From an uncultured Oscillospiraceae bacterium (GTDB lineage Bacteria; Bacillota; Clostridia; Oscillospirales; Acutalibacteraceae): DNA of 41,148 nucleotides. The notes under the pieces were generated by a model. The model made no database searches, was not told where the DNA came from, and was given only the letters and a program-made list of their open reading frames with translations. The position numbers and the translations under genes were made by a program. Each line of letters opens with the position of its first letter. The stretch's first letter is position 1. The stretch spans positions 1-41,148 of the forward strand of contig CABULH010000029.1 in NCBI GenBank assembly GCA_902492455.1, written 5' to 3'. Positions 7,852 to 16,960 of this stretch are shown here, piece after piece.

Positions 7852-8181
7852 TTATTTGATGACGTGCAGCAGATTGCCGATCACCGGCAAGGGCTTGCGC
7901 TGTCCCTGCGCAGCATTGACGATGCCAACGATCATCAGCGCAAAACCAAGGACGTTAAACGCCCAACAGATAAACTTAATCACGCCGCCCACCAGCGGAA
8001 TCCAGCCCAGAACAAAGCCCAGGACGCCTGCAGCGACGTTGAGAATAAACAGGATCAGTCCTTGATTGGTGTGGAATTTAACGTCTTCATTGTCCTTCTC
8101 CACAAAAAGGCCCAGAATCCACAGGATGTAAATGTAGTCCAAAATGCAGATTACCTTTGCCGTGCTGTTGTCGTTCCCCAT
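7852..8181 (-). CDS. Tic20/DUF4870-like small membrane protein
   Basis: A 109-residue membrane protein with three predicted helices (about 10-28, 40-62 and 66-88). It contains the family-like phrase KFHTNQGLILFIL followed by a Gly-rich second helix and FICWAFNVLGFALMIVGIVNA. These features match the DUF4870/Tic20-like group, widespread in Firmicutes and of unknown function. The start at 8181 has GGGAG 8 nt upstream; an ATG 15 nt earlier lies next to that site and is unlikely. It ends with a short His/Lys tail (LLHVIK). It is monocistronic. Confidence 0.78.
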   Translation of the reverse strand: MGNDNSTAKVICILDYIYILWILGLFVEKDNEDVKFHTNQGLILFILNVAAGVLGFVLGWIPLVGGVIKFICWAFNVLGFALMIVGIVNAAQGQRKPLPVIGNLLHVIK

Positions 8182-8333
8182 TTTCAAGACTCCCATCTAT
8201 GTAATAATAGCACTTTATTAAGTTTAGCAGACTCTTTCCAGGGTTTCAAGGGTAAAACCTAACGAAAACGAAGGGAAAGTTTAAGAGTTCATGAAGAAAT
8301 GGAAAACTGCTGTTCCGGGGTGGAAAAACGTGG

Positions 8334-8339
8334 TATGAT
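8334..8339 (+). promoter_or_regulatory. extended -10 box upstream of the ABC-2 operon
   Basis: TGGTATGAT (TATGAT at 8334-8339) is an extended -10. The matching -35 (TGTTCC at 8311-8316) is poor. Transcription would start near 8346 and run through the inverted-repeat element into the operon. Confidence 0.4.
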
Positions 8340-8355
8340 ACCTTCAGTTGACAAG

Positions 8356-8490
8356 TTGACAAAGGAAAACAGCGTTTACCGGAAGCGGATGGGCAGTGGA
8401 AAACGGCGGGCGGCAAGACCGCAGTCCGCCGGAACGAATACGCTGTCAGGCGCCGTTATTCACCCCATCCGGCCTGTTGCCTTTTGTCAA
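8356..8490 (+). repeat. terminal-inverted-repeat element in the ABC-2 operon leader
   Basis: The 135-bp element begins TTGACAAAGGAAAACAG (8356-8372) and ends CTGTTGCCTTTTGTCAA (8474-8490). These are near-perfect inverted repeats of about 17 bp. Inside are a CGGATGGG/CCCATCCG pair and further GC-rich stems. A shorter relative lies at 28614-28685 and both continue into a shared CGATGSCAGCA sequence. It could be a miniature inverted-repeat transposable element or a structured leader RNA. No coding sequence is seen in 8182-8539. Confidence 0.6.
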
Positions 8491-8539
8491 TCGATGGCAG
8501 CAAGCGTCATGCAAATTCTAACAAAAGGAGAGGCGGCTA

Positions 8540-9187
8540 TTGAGTAAAAGATCTATATGGAAACGTATCAATCGCGGTTTTCTGGTCTCCATGGTGCTGT
8601 TGGCCGGGGTACTGATCTATATCCTGGTGACCCAGCTGATGCTGATTCCCGAAAGACGGGAACTTCGTGAACTGGCGGATTCCGTGCGTCAGATATCCGA
8701 CGCCATGGAGGTTCAGGAGGACGAAGCTCTGAACAAACTGGCGGAGGTCGCTGAGCAGACCAAGGAGCAGGAACGAATCCGCAAGGAGCTGGAGCCGTAT
8801 TTTGTGAAGGACTCCTCCTATCTGGATGTGGCGGCCAAAACCTTTCTGGAAAGCATTCTCTCGCAGATCGGCGGTGAGCGTCTGACCGCCCTGCAGCTCA
8901 AGGATAACGAAACCAAAGTAGAAAGCTGCACCATAGACGGCGATACAGCCACCATTCGCATGTACTACGCCTTTACCGTATCCGGTTATTTCTACGATTA
9001 CAACGACATAAGCGGTAAGGAAAACGGCGAGATGAAACTGAAAAAGGCAGAGGATACCGACCAGTATATGCGCCTGTATCTCACCTGTAAAAAGGTTGAC
9101 GGACAATGGAAGGTCTTCCGTATAAGCGAATACTACCGCTATGTGAACAACCATGACATGAGCTTTACGGAGGTGATAGGGGAATGA
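8540..9187 (+). CDS. single-pass membrane protein of the ABC-2 operon
   Basis: A 215-residue protein with a basic N-terminus, one membrane helix (about 13-33), a long charged helical or coiled-coil stretch (about 36-85) and a C-terminal domain (TFLESIL...GQWKVFRISEYYRYV) that probably lies outside the cell. The fold resembles small extracellular accessory domains, but I recognise no named family. The start is TTG, with AAAGGAGAGG 6 nt upstream; no better start exists. The stop overlaps the next ATG by four bases (ATGA), so it is translationally coupled to the ABC ATPase and probably serves that transporter. The leader holds a terminal-inverted-repeat element. Confidence 0.7.
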   Translation: MSKRSIWKRINRGFLVSMVLLAGVLIYILVTQLMLIPERRELRELADSVRQISDAMEVQEDEALNKLAEVAEQTKEQERIRKELEPYFVKDSSYLDVAAKTFLESILSQIGGERLTALQLKDNETKVESCTIDGDTATIRMYYAFTVSGYFYDYNDISGKENGEMKLKKAEDTDQYMRLYLTCKKVDGQWKVFRISEYYRYVNNHDMSFTEVIGE

Positions 9188-10104
9188 GCGACGTTCTGGT
9201 GCTGAACAATGTATGCAAAGCCTTCGGCCGCCGGCCGGTGGTGAAAAACGTCTCCTTCTCCGTAAAGGAAGGGGAAATCTTCGGTTTTCTCGGCCCCAAC
9301 GGCGCCGGAAAAACCACCACCATCAAAATGATTCTCGGTCTGCTGTCCATCGACAGCGGCAGCATTCTTGTTAACGGCCACGATATCTCCGCCGATTTCA
9401 AGGAAGCCATGAAGAGCATCAGCGGCATCGTGGAAAATCCGGATATGTACGGCTACCTTTCCGGCTACGACAATCTGGTGATTCAGGCCCGGGCCTGCGG
9501 CGTGGATACGACTCGCATCGACGAGGTGGTGCAAGCCGTGGGAATGCAGGCGCGCATCCATGATAAATTCAAATCCTATTCTCTGGGCATGAAGCAGCGT
9601 CTCGGCGTGGCCCAGGCCCTGCTCCACAACCCCAAAATCATGATTCTGGATGAACCCACCAACGGTCTGGATCCGGCGGGTATCAAGGAATTCCGGGATC
9701 TGCTGCGGGGACTGGCCCACACCCGCGGCCTGTCGGTGCTGGTTTCCAGCCACATCCTGCAGGAAATGCAGCTGATGTGCGATACGGTGGGCATCATCAA
9801 CAACGGCGAACTGCTGCAGGTGGCTTCCATGGAAGATATGACCACCCGGAGCGCCGCCGGCGTCTATCGCTATGTTCTGCGCCCCATGGATAAGGCGCTG
9901 GAACTGCTGAAGGCCCATGCCGGGGAGCGTATTCAGGATATCGGACCCGATTACGTGGATCTCCACGTCACCGAGGAGGAGATCGCCCAGCTCAACCGCA
10001 GCCTGATGGAAAACGACGTGGTGATCTATGGACTCAGCGCCGTGGGCATGTCCCTGGAGCAGAGCTTCATGGCAATTACGGGAGGAGGGAATGTCATTGC
10101 TTAA
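9184..10104 (+). CDS. ABC transporter ATP-binding protein (ABC-2 export type)
   Basis: A 306-residue ATPase with Walker A GPNGAGKT (37-44), signature LGMKQR in SYSLGMKQRLGVAQAL, Walker B IMILDEPTNGLDP and the switch His in SSHILQEM. The C-terminal 80 residues (YRYVLRPMDKALELLKAHAG...) are the extra domain seen in ABC-2 and bacitracin-type exporters such as BcrA. It powers the permease encoded directly downstream, and the two genes overlap. No substrate-binding protein is encoded, which fits an exporter. Peptide antibiotics or membrane stress are typical contexts for this family, but the substrate is not shown by the sequence. Confidence 0.92.
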   Translation: MSDVLVLNNVCKAFGRRPVVKNVSFSVKEGEIFGFLGPNGAGKTTTIKMILGLLSIDSGSILVNGHDISADFKEAMKSISGIVENPDMYGYLSGYDNLVIQARACGVDTTRIDEVVQAVGMQARIHDKFKSYSLGMKQRLGVAQALLHNPKIMILDEPTNGLDPAGIKEFRDLLRGLAHTRGLSVLVSSHILQEMQLMCDTVGIINNGELLQVASMEDMTTRSAAGVYRYVLRPMDKALELLKAHAGERIQDIGPDYVDLHVTEEEIAQLNRSLMENDVVIYGLSAVGMSLEQSFMAITGGGNVIA

Positions 10105-11593
10105 TCTGCTGAAAAACGAACGGCTCAAGCAGTATAAAAAACTCTCCACCTGGATCCTGATCGGTGTTATTTTGCTGTTTATGATCCTCAGCGTCTGCCT
10201 GACCAAATATATGTATTCCCAGAACTACTACAGCTGGGGCCGCACATGGCAGGAGGATTACGCCTCCAATATCCAGATGTATCAGCAGGACGAACATGGG
10301 AAATATCTGGCTCAAGCTTACACCTATCTGCTGGAAAACAATATTCCTCCCTCTGACTGGCGCTCCGATCCTTATAAAGACTATTACTCCCGCCAGCAGC
10401 AGCTGCAGGAGCTGGAAGCCAGCCTGGAAGGATTGGATGAGGCATCTGCCGCCTCCATCCGGCAGCAGATTGCGGAACTCAAGAAGCAGGCGGATACCCT
10501 TAAGGAACTGGCTGACAAAAACGACTGGCGGGCGTATATCCAATATCAGATCGACGAAAAGCAGGCCGCCATGGACAAGGATTCTTTTCTGACCAATGAG
10601 GAAACGCAGATGGAAATCGATATTCTGCGGCTGTATCTGGATTATGACATCCACCCCGTTTCCGAAGAAACGATAAACAATTTGCAGTACAGCATGTATT
10701 CCAACGATTCGGTGGAGGACAAATGGAAATATCAGCAGCTGAGCGACATCAAAGCTAAACGCTTCAACCTGCTGCGGGGAGAAGATGACACCGGTCTGCT
10801 GAATGCCAACCGGAGAAAAGAACTGGAGCTGGAAGTCCGCATTGCGGAAGAAAGGCTGAAAACCAACGCCCAGCCGGTGGAATCCAATTCCTTCCTGGGG
10901 TTGTTCGATTCCACGGTTTCCACCATGAGTCTCATCTCTCTGATTCTCATGGTGCTGGCCGGCGGCATGATTGCCACCGAATTCAGCACCGGTACGGTGA
11001 AGCTGCTGCTCATTACCCCTCATAAACGGCGGGAAATCTTCTGGGCCAAGGCGCTGGTGCTGCTGGAAATCACCCTGATCTCGGCCGGCGCGCTGTTTGT
11101 CGTGGGCTTCCTGCTGTGCGGTATTCTGAGCGGATTCTCCGGCATCGGAGAGATGCAGGTTCTCTCTCTATTCGGCCAGGTGGTGCGTCTGCCCTATCTG
11201 TTGTTTATTCTGCTCAAGTACCTGCTGAACCTGCTGCCCGTGCTGGTATACGGCGCGCTGGCATTGATGCTCTCTGCCGTCACCCGCAAGGGCGCCGTCG
11301 CCATCGCCGTTTCCATCATCCTGTATGTGGGCGGCTCCATGGTAACCACCATTCTCAACGCCCTTTCCTATGCCGGCATCATCATTCCTGGCATGAAATT
11401 TCTATTCTTCTGCAACACCAACCTTACCGGCTATCTGCCCGGTATGGACAGTATGATGAATATGGGCATGCCTGCCGGGCTGAAGATCGACCCCACCATG
11501 ACCCTGAGCTTCTCCGTGGTGGTGCTGCTGATCTATCTGGTCTGCTTCCTGTGGACCGCCCGGGACAGCTTCTGCCGCCGGGATATCAAGTAA
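10091..11593 (+). CDS. ABC-2 type transporter permease
   Basis: A 500-residue permease. One N-terminal helix (about 18-40) is followed by a large hydrophilic region of about 220 residues rich in charged helices (QQQLQELEASLEGLDEASA, EETQMEIDILRLYLDYD). Five more membrane helices then fill the C-terminal half. The insertion places a large external domain between helices 1 and 2, typical of ABC-2 exporters of the bacitracin/lantibiotic-immunity type. The ATG at 10091 sits after GGAGGAGGGA, inside the last codons of the ATPase gene. The operon ends with a strong terminator. Together with the two upstream genes it forms a three-part exporter. Confidence 0.85.
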   Translation: MSLLNLLKNERLKQYKKLSTWILIGVILLFMILSVCLTKYMYSQNYYSWGRTWQEDYASNIQMYQQDEHGKYLAQAYTYLLENNIPPSDWRSDPYKDYYSRQQQLQELEASLEGLDEASAASIRQQIAELKKQADTLKELADKNDWRAYIQYQIDEKQAAMDKDSFLTNEETQMEIDILRLYLDYDIHPVSEETINNLQYSMYSNDSVEDKWKYQQLSDIKAKRFNLLRGEDDTGLLNANRRKELELEVRIAEERLKTNAQPVESNSFLGLFDSTVSTMSLISLILMVLAGGMIATEFSTGTVKLLLITPHKRREIFWAKALVLLEITLISAGALFVVGFLLCGILSGFSGIGEMQVLSLFGQVVRLPYLLFILLKYLLNLLPVLVYGALALMLSAVTRKGAVAIAVSIILYVGGSMVTTILNALSYAGIIIPGMKFLFFCNTNLTGYLPGMDSMMNMGMPAGLKIDPTMTLSFSVVVLLIYLVCFLWTARDSFCRRDIK

Positions 11594-11606
11594 ACAGTTC
11601 TTTTGC

Positions 11607-11656
11607 AGCACCCCTGCTTCGGTTGCAATCGGCCGAAGCAGGGGTGCTTATTTGTT
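11607..11656 (+). terminator. terminator of the ABC-2 operon
   Basis: A perfect 16-bp stem, AGCACCCCTGCTTCGG (11607-11622) with 11633-11648, is followed by TATTTGTT. Confidence 0.93.
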
Positions 11657-11753
11657 ACAAATTAGAATACATCCGAACCATTTTTATATTCAAAAATCCT
11701 TTATGTTTTGATATTCTTTTTTTACAAAGTTTATCAAGAAAGGGTGTTTTTTA

Positions 11754-13409
11754 ATGATTTCTTCACGTACGAAATCCTCACTATTCATCGCCGGTATTTT
11801 TAGCTGCGGACTATTTTGCTCTTATTCCGCTCCCGCGGCAGGTGCCTTAAATACATCCCGCAATGCCGAAAATGAGACATCTATACTCAGCTGTTACGAC
11901 TTTACCACCTATATGCAGGCCTTATGGAGCGGTAACACCGTTTATCAGGAAAACGCCGTTTTTTTTGAAGAGGCCGATGGAACAATAAAAGATATCTCAT
12001 TGCTGTACATACCGGGCTCTATCGTCTCCGTCCGCAATTTTGGCTTAGATGTGGAATATATCCAGGGACAGGATTTCCTTTTGAACAAGGACGGGACCCT
12101 ATGTCTGACTGAAAATTCCAGAATTCCGGTGATGCCCCGCACCGCTTACTGCAACGCGGCGGATACCTCCACACAACCGCAGCTGTTGGACGGCGGCGGC
12201 GCTTTGATCACCGATAACAATGTGATTTCCCAATATTATCTTTCCATCACCTATACCCATGCGGATTCCTGGGATGGCGTTGTCCCACAAAACGAAATTT
12301 CGCATCTAGCCAAGGTAAAACACAAGCTGGAGAACAAAGAAGCGCTGAAAATTGTCATCTGCGGAGACAGCATTTCCGTAGGTTACAGCACCAGCGGCCT
12401 GAATGAACAAACCTACCGGGTGAACGGCCAGCTCACCACAGCCAGAATCAATATTGCCCCTTATATGCCCACCTGGCCGCATCTTGTAGCGGAAGCTCTA
12501 AAAAAAGCCTACGGCTATGATGCCATCGAAGTGGTAAATCTGGCCATCGGCGGTACTAACACCAATTCCGCTTGTATGGACGATGTGGTTCAGCGCATTC
12601 TCGCTCAATCCCCCGACCTGGTCACTATCGGCTTCGGCATGAACGAATATTGGAGTCCTGCCGCGCAGCACAGCGACAGGATAGAAGCTCTCATGGATAA
12701 AATTTTAGCCGGATGCCCGCAAACGGAATTCCTTCTGCTTTCCAGCATGCTGCCAAACCGTATGGCCTATTCTATGAATAATATGAATTTGTCCGCTTTT
12801 GAAAAGTCCTACTATCAGCTGCAGGCTGACCGCTCGGATCTCTCCATAGCTATTGCCCCTGTCAATACCGTTTATCTTCATGCCGCGGATGCTAAACGAG
12901 ACTTGGATCTTATGGGTGGCAACCGCAATCATCCCAATGACTTCGCCGTCCGATTATATGCCCAAACCATCGCCGCTTCCTTAGGTGTGTACGCCTCTCC
13001 CGTCATCACCACTGAAGCGCTTGTTCATGGAAGCGCCGGCACGGATTATGCGGCAAAGCTGACGGCCATCGCGGATTCAGATATCCACTGGAGCGTGACG
13101 GATGGTGATCTGCCTGAGGGACTTACGCTGCACCCGGACGGCAGGATAAACGGCACCCCAAAATCGGCGGGGACCTTTTCCTTTACGGTAAAGGCTTCCA
13201 CTCAGACCAACAGCACTACAAAAGGATTCTCCATCACAATCTCCCCGGTATCCGCTTCGGAATCTGTTGCGGAATCCTCCCCCATACAATCGTCCGATGC
13301 TCCTGCAACAGGCGAATCCCTCATTGGTATATGGTTTGGCGTGATACTCGCGGTATTCATTGGCGCAGCGGCACTGCTTCTGATTTTCCGCATAAAAAGA
13401 ACAGCATAA
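11754..13409 (+). CDS. surface SGNH/GDSL hydrolase with putative Ig domain
   Basis: A 551-residue secreted, membrane-anchored protein. A signal peptide covers about 1-30. An N-terminal beta-rich region follows, then an SGNH hydrolase domain (about 195-415) with GDSIS (S206), NLAIGGT (G266), GMNEYW (N297) and HPND (H393, D396). After it come a putative He_PIG-type Ig domain (LPEGLTLHPDGRINGTPKSAG) and a C-terminal membrane helix with a basic stop (RIKRTA). It is likely a lipase or esterase acting on acetylated glycans at the cell surface. AAAGGGTG precedes the ATG. It has its own terminator and base composition is slightly lower in GC than its neighbours. Confidence 0.85.
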   Translation: MISSRTKSSLFIAGIFSCGLFCSYSAPAAGALNTSRNAENETSILSCYDFTTYMQALWSGNTVYQENAVFFEEADGTIKDISLLYIPGSIVSVRNFGLDVEYIQGQDFLLNKDGTLCLTENSRIPVMPRTAYCNAADTSTQPQLLDGGGALITDNNVISQYYLSITYTHADSWDGVVPQNEISHLAKVKHKLENKEALKIVICGDSISVGYSTSGLNEQTYRVNGQLTTARINIAPYMPTWPHLVAEALKKAYGYDAIEVVNLAIGGTNTNSACMDDVVQRILAQSPDLVTIGFGMNEYWSPAAQHSDRIEALMDKILAGCPQTEFLLLSSMLPNRMAYSMNNMNLSAFEKSYYQLQADRSDLSIAIAPVNTVYLHAADAKRDLDLMGGNRNHPNDFAVRLYAQTIAASLGVYASPVITTEALVHGSAGTDYAAKLTAIADSDIHWSVTDGDLPEGLTLHPDGRINGTPKSAGTFSFTVKASTQTNSTTKGFSITISPVSASESVAESSPIQSSDAPATGESLIGIWFGVILAVFIGAAALLLIFRIKRTA

Positions 13410-13461
13410 TATCCCCTATCAGTCTCAGAATTCCTCTGCTTTGGAATCCCGCATTTTCCCA

Positions 13462-13503
13462 GCCTCTCCGGGCGATAAAATCCGGAGAGGCTTTTCTCCT
13501 TTT
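13462..13503 (+). terminator. terminator of the SGNH hydrolase gene
   Basis: GCCTCTCCGG (13462-13471) pairs with CCGGAGAGGC (13482-13491), followed by TTTTCTCCTTTT. Confidence 0.9.
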
Positions 13504-13565
13504 CCAGCACTCCACTTCTCTTTCGATGCAAGCAAAATCGATAAAGATTTGTAACCCTTTTGTCA

Positions 13566-13594
13566 TTGTATTTTCTTCCGGTCCGGGTTACAAT
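13566..13594 (+). promoter_or_regulatory. promoter of the frameshifted lipoprotein gene
   Basis: TTGTAT (13566-13571) and TACAAT (13589-13594) are spaced by 17 bp, 38 nt before the GTG start. Confidence 0.5.
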
Positions 13595-13632
13595 GATGAC
13601 GAGTGAAAAGCAGCGCAAAGGGGGCATCAACC

Positions 13633-14546
13633 GTGAAGCCCAGACTATGGATAGCCGCTGCTGCCACCTGTATTTTTATGACCGGCTGCGGTGCGCAAGC
13701 GCCCGCTATTCCACCCTCCCGTGCCTTCTCTTCAGGCAGCTCTTTTACCGGTCCGGATTCCATTCTTTCCCCGGAGATTTCCGCCCCTTCTGCGAATCCT
13801 TTCACCTGGCGCATCGAACGGAGGGCGGATTTATACGGCAACGGCCGCGAGGAAACCATTCGCCTGTCCATGGCAAATGCCATTGTCATCCTGGAGACGG
13901 ATCGAGGAAATCTCTCTTTTGAAAAAGAATACACGTATGCGGAATCCATCAAGCTGGAAATCGCTGATCTAGACGATGATGGTATTCGCGACGTTCTTAT
14001 CTTTGTCAACGCCGGCGGATCGGGCGGGGAAATGAACGTCCATGCTGCGAAGGTGATGAAATTTGGATTGAGTGTTCTCCCTCTCCCCTATTTCGGCTAC
14101 CATACCAACGCGGTTAAATTGGAAGCCGCTTATGAGGACTCCTATCAATTGTATGTTCGCTCACCCCAAACCGGACTCCATGCCACATAGTCCTGGATAC
14201 CCTCAGCGGCGCCCGTGAGTTTTTCGATTCCTCCGGCCGATTGCTCGATCAGACAAAAAAGCCGCTGGCCGATGCGGTCAGTTATTATCGATTGGTGGAT
14301 TTGGGCGGCGGTGTCAGCGGTCTGGAGGTGCTGCAGCGCCTATGGGGATACTGCCACGCCGACGTGTTGGCTTATTACAGCGCGGTGGTGACCTGGGAGG
14401 ACGGACAACTGATTTTTCATTCCCAATCTCTTCTGCCGCCGGATGCACCCGACCAATCAAACGCCGGCACCGCTTACAACCATGCTTTCAATGAACCCGA
14501 AAAAAATGAGGCAGCTTGTCTGACCTGCTTGCATCAACACACTTGA
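13633..14546 (+). pseudogene. lipoprotein gene broken by a one-base frameshift
   Basis: The first part encodes a lipoprotein starting GTG at 13633 (AAGGGGG 8 nt upstream), with signal MKPRLWIAAAATCIFMTGC and a following Asp-rich DLDDDGIRDVLIFV repeat like the FG-GAP/VCBS type. The frame stops at TAG 14188-14190. Coding continues in another frame as HIVLDTLSGAREFFDSSG... and LVDLGGGVSGLEVLQRLWG to 14546, with no start signal of its own. Adding one base near 14180-14190 would join both halves into one protein of about 304 residues. It could be a real mutation, a phase-variation event (no long homopolymer is present) or a sequencing error. Confidence 0.7.
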
Positions 14547-14571
14547 CAATCTCCAAATTCAGTGGTATCAT
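14543..14571 (+). promoter_or_regulatory. thrS promoter
   Basis: TTGACA (14543-14548), a 17-bp spacer and an extended -10, TGGTATCAT (TATCAT 14566-14571). The -35 overlaps the last codons of the preceding frame. Confidence 0.85.
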
Positions 14572-14576
14572 CCCCT

Positions 14577-14830
14577 CATAAGCTGTGACGGGGAAGCCGT
14601 CCGCATCGGATCTTGCAGAGAGCGCCGCAAGGGTGAAAACGGCGCAGATCCCGCGGAACCGGATACCGCCCCGGAGCGCATGCCGGAAACCGCTTGCGCG
14701 GGTTAAGGCGTGACGGTTGGCCCCGTTACCGGCCGTAATGAGTGCGGCCCTGGGGCCGCAAAAATCAGGGTGGAACCGCGAGGCATTGTCATGCCCCGCC
14801 CCTTTGGACAGGGGCGGGGCATTTTTGTTT
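14577..14830 (+). promoter_or_regulatory. T-box leader controlling thrS
   Basis: A T-box riboswitch. AGAGAGC (about 14617-14623) and GGTGAAAACGGCG belong to stem I. A threonine ACC triplet in GGATACCGCC (14665-14667) is the likely specifier. The conserved T-box sequence AGGGTGGAACCGCG lies at 14767-14780. A terminator GCCCCGCCCC/GGGGCGGGGC (about 14793-14820) with ATTTTTGTTT follows. Uncharged tRNA-Thr pairing at specifier and T-box bulge would favour antitermination and raise ThrRS synthesis. The specifier assignment rests on position only. Confidence 0.92.
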
Positions 14831-14880
14831 ATCCCCGCCGCAGCCGGGAAACTTATCCATTTGAAAGGAGCCGATTTCTA

Positions 14881-16785
14881 ATGTTGAACATTACCCTCAA
14901 AGGCGGCGACAGCCGCCAGGTGGCGGAAAACACCACAGTGGAAGCTCTCTGCCGCGATATCTCCATGGGTCTGTACCGGGCTGCCTGCGCCGCCAGGGTG
15001 GACGGGGAAACCGTGGATCTGCGCACCCCTCTCACCAAAGACTGCGCGGTGGAAATCCTTACGTTTGAGGACGAGGACGGCCGCCGTGCCTTCCGTCACA
15101 CCGCCTCCCATATTCTGGCCCAAGCGGTGATGCGTCTTTTTCCTGATGTCAAATTTGCCATCGGCCCGGCCATCGACAACGGTTTTTACTATGACTTCGA
15201 CAAGGCAGAGCCCTTCACCGCTGACGATCTGGAAAAGATCGAAAAGGAAATGGCGGCTATTGTCAAGGAAGGACTGCCCATCGAGCGGTTTGAGCTGGAT
15301 ATCGGCGAAGCCCGCGGACTGATGGAGAGTCAGCCCTATAAGCTGGAGCTGATGGAGGAGCACGCCGGCAAAGGCGAAGCCATCAGCTTCTATCGCCAGG
15401 GGGATTTCACCGACCTGTGCGCCGGTCCTCATCTGATGACCACCGCCCCGGTCAAAGCGGTGAAGCTCACCTCCTGCACCGGCGCCTACTGGCGTGGGGA
15501 TGAAAAAAACAAGATGCTCTCCCGGATTTACGGCACCGCTTTCCCAAAGAAGGCGGAGCTGGACGAATATCTGGAGCGGCTGGAGGAAGCCAAAAAGCGG
15601 GATCACCGCAAACTGGGCAAGGAACTGGGCCTCTTCACCATCCTGGACGAAGGCCCCGGCTTCCCCTTCTTCCTGCCCAAGGGCATGATCCTCAAGAACC
15701 TGCTGATCGATTATTGGCGGCAGGTCCACACCCGGGCGGGATACCAGGAAATCTCCACCCCCATTATGCTCAACCGGTCGCTGTGGGAGCGGTCCGGCCA
15801 CTGGGATCATTACAAAGAGAATATGTACACCACCGTCATTGACGATACGGACTTCGCCATCAAACCCATGAACTGCCCCGGCGGTATCCTGGTGTACGAG
15901 ACGGAGATGCGTTCCTACCGGGATCTGCCCCTGCGGATGGGGGAACTGGGCCTGGTTCACCGCCATGAGATGTCCGGCGCCCTTCATGGCCTGATGCGGG
16001 TTCGCTGTTTCACCCAGGACGACGCCCACATCTTCATGACCAAGGACATGATCAAAGACGAGGTCAAGGGCGTGGTGGCCCTGATCGACGAGGTTTACTC
16101 CCTCTTCGGGTTCAAGTACCATGTGGAGCTGTCCACCCGGCCGGAAAACAGCATGGGCAGCGACGAGGATTGGGAGGCCGCCACCGCCGCTCTCCAGGCC
16201 GCGCTGGAAGAAATCGGCCTGCCCTTCAAGATCAACGAAGGCGACGGCGCTTTCTACGGTCCGAAGATCGACTTCCATCTGGAGGATTCCATCGGCCGGA
16301 CCTGGCAGTGCGGTACCATTCAGTTGGATTTCCAGCTGCCTGAGCGGTTTGAGCTGGAATACACCGGCGCGGACGGTGAGAAGCATCGTCCGGTGATGAT
16401 TCACCGGGTGGTGTTCGGCAGCATCGAGCGGTTCATCGGCATTCTGATTGAACACTTTGCCGGTGCCTTCCCCCTGTGGCTGGCTCCCGAACAGGTGCGG
16501 GTGATGCCCATTTCCGAAAAGCAGGCGGAAGCCGTCAAGGCTGTCACCGCCAAGCTGAAGGCCGCCGGTCTGCGGGTGGAAGCCGATCTGCGCAATGAGA
16601 AGGTTGGGTATAAAATCCGGGAAGCCCAGATGCAGAAGGTTCCCTATATGCTGGTGATTGGCGACCGGGAAGCGGAAGCTGACGCGGTTTCCGTCCGTTC
16701 CCGCAGCGAGGGCGACATCGGCGTGATGAAGGTAGAGGAATTCCTCGCCAAAGCACTGGCGGAGATTGCCGGGAAAAAGCGCTGA
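14881..16785 (+). CDS. thrS: threonyl-tRNA synthetase
   Basis: A 634-residue class II aminoacyl-tRNA synthetase that charges tRNA-Thr. Domain order is complete: N-terminal TGS domain (1-62), editing domain with HTASH (H73, H77), and a catalytic core. The core carries the zinc-site residues in MNCPGG (Cys), TQDDAHIF (His) and VMIHRVVFGSIERFIG (His), motif 2 in VHRHEMSGALHGLMRVR, and motif 3 in the GSIERFIG region. A C-terminal anticodon-binding domain begins near LAPEQVRVMPIS. Length matches the family. ATG 14881 has AAAGGAG 10 nt upstream; the longer open frame runs back through the T-box terminator and is not translated. Regulation is by the T-box leader. Confidence 0.98.
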   Translation: MLNITLKGGDSRQVAENTTVEALCRDISMGLYRAACAARVDGETVDLRTPLTKDCAVEILTFEDEDGRRAFRHTASHILAQAVMRLFPDVKFAIGPAIDNGFYYDFDKAEPFTADDLEKIEKEMAAIVKEGLPIERFELDIGEARGLMESQPYKLELMEEHAGKGEAISFYRQGDFTDLCAGPHLMTTAPVKAVKLTSCTGAYWRGDEKNKMLSRIYGTAFPKKAELDEYLERLEEAKKRDHRKLGKELGLFTILDEGPGFPFFLPKGMILKNLLIDYWRQVHTRAGYQEISTPIMLNRSLWERSGHWDHYKENMYTTVIDDTDFAIKPMNCPGGILVYETEMRSYRDLPLRMGELGLVHRHEMSGALHGLMRVRCFTQDDAHIFMTKDMIKDEVKGVVALIDEVYSLFGFKYHVELSTRPENSMGSDEDWEAATAALQAALEEIGLPFKINEGDGAFYGPKIDFHLEDSIGRTWQCGTIQLDFQLPERFELEYTGADGEKHRPVMIHRVVFGSIERFIGILIEHFAGAFPLWLAPEQVRVMPISEKQAEAVKAVTAKLKAAGLRVEADLRNEKVGYKIREAQMQKVPYMLVIGDREAEADAVSVRSRSEGDIGVMKVEEFLAKALAEIAGKKR

Positions 16786-16824
16786 TAGGATTCCCCGGCA
16801 ACAGAAAAAATCCCGGCGGAACTC

Positions 16825-16853
16825 TTGATTTTTTCAAAAGGGTATGCTATTAT
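16825..16853 (+). promoter_or_regulatory. tRNA-Gly promoter
   Basis: TTGATT (16825-16830), a 17-bp spacer and TATTAT (16848-16853), 34 nt upstream of the tRNA. Confidence 0.75.
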
Positions 16854-16886
16854 AGACGGGCGCAGAAAACCTGTGCCTGTTTATAT

Positions 16887-16960
16887 GCAGAAGTAGTTCA
16901 GTGGTAGAACATTAGCTTCCCAAGCTAAGAATGCGGGTTCGATTCCCGTCTTCTGCTCCA
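16887..16960 (+). tRNA. tRNA-Gly (anticodon CCC)
   Basis: A complete cloverleaf. Acceptor GCAGAAG/CTTCTGC, D-arm with TTCAGTGGTAGAA, anticodon loop TTCCCAA (anticodon CCC, reading GGG), T-arm GCGGGTTCGATTCCCGT, and an encoded 3' CCA. Confidence 0.95.

Noticed and set aside
14710..14880. N-terminal extension of ThrRS by 57 codons
   Set aside because: It would translate through the T-box sequence and its terminator; the ATG at 14881 has a proper ribosome binding site and matches the family start.
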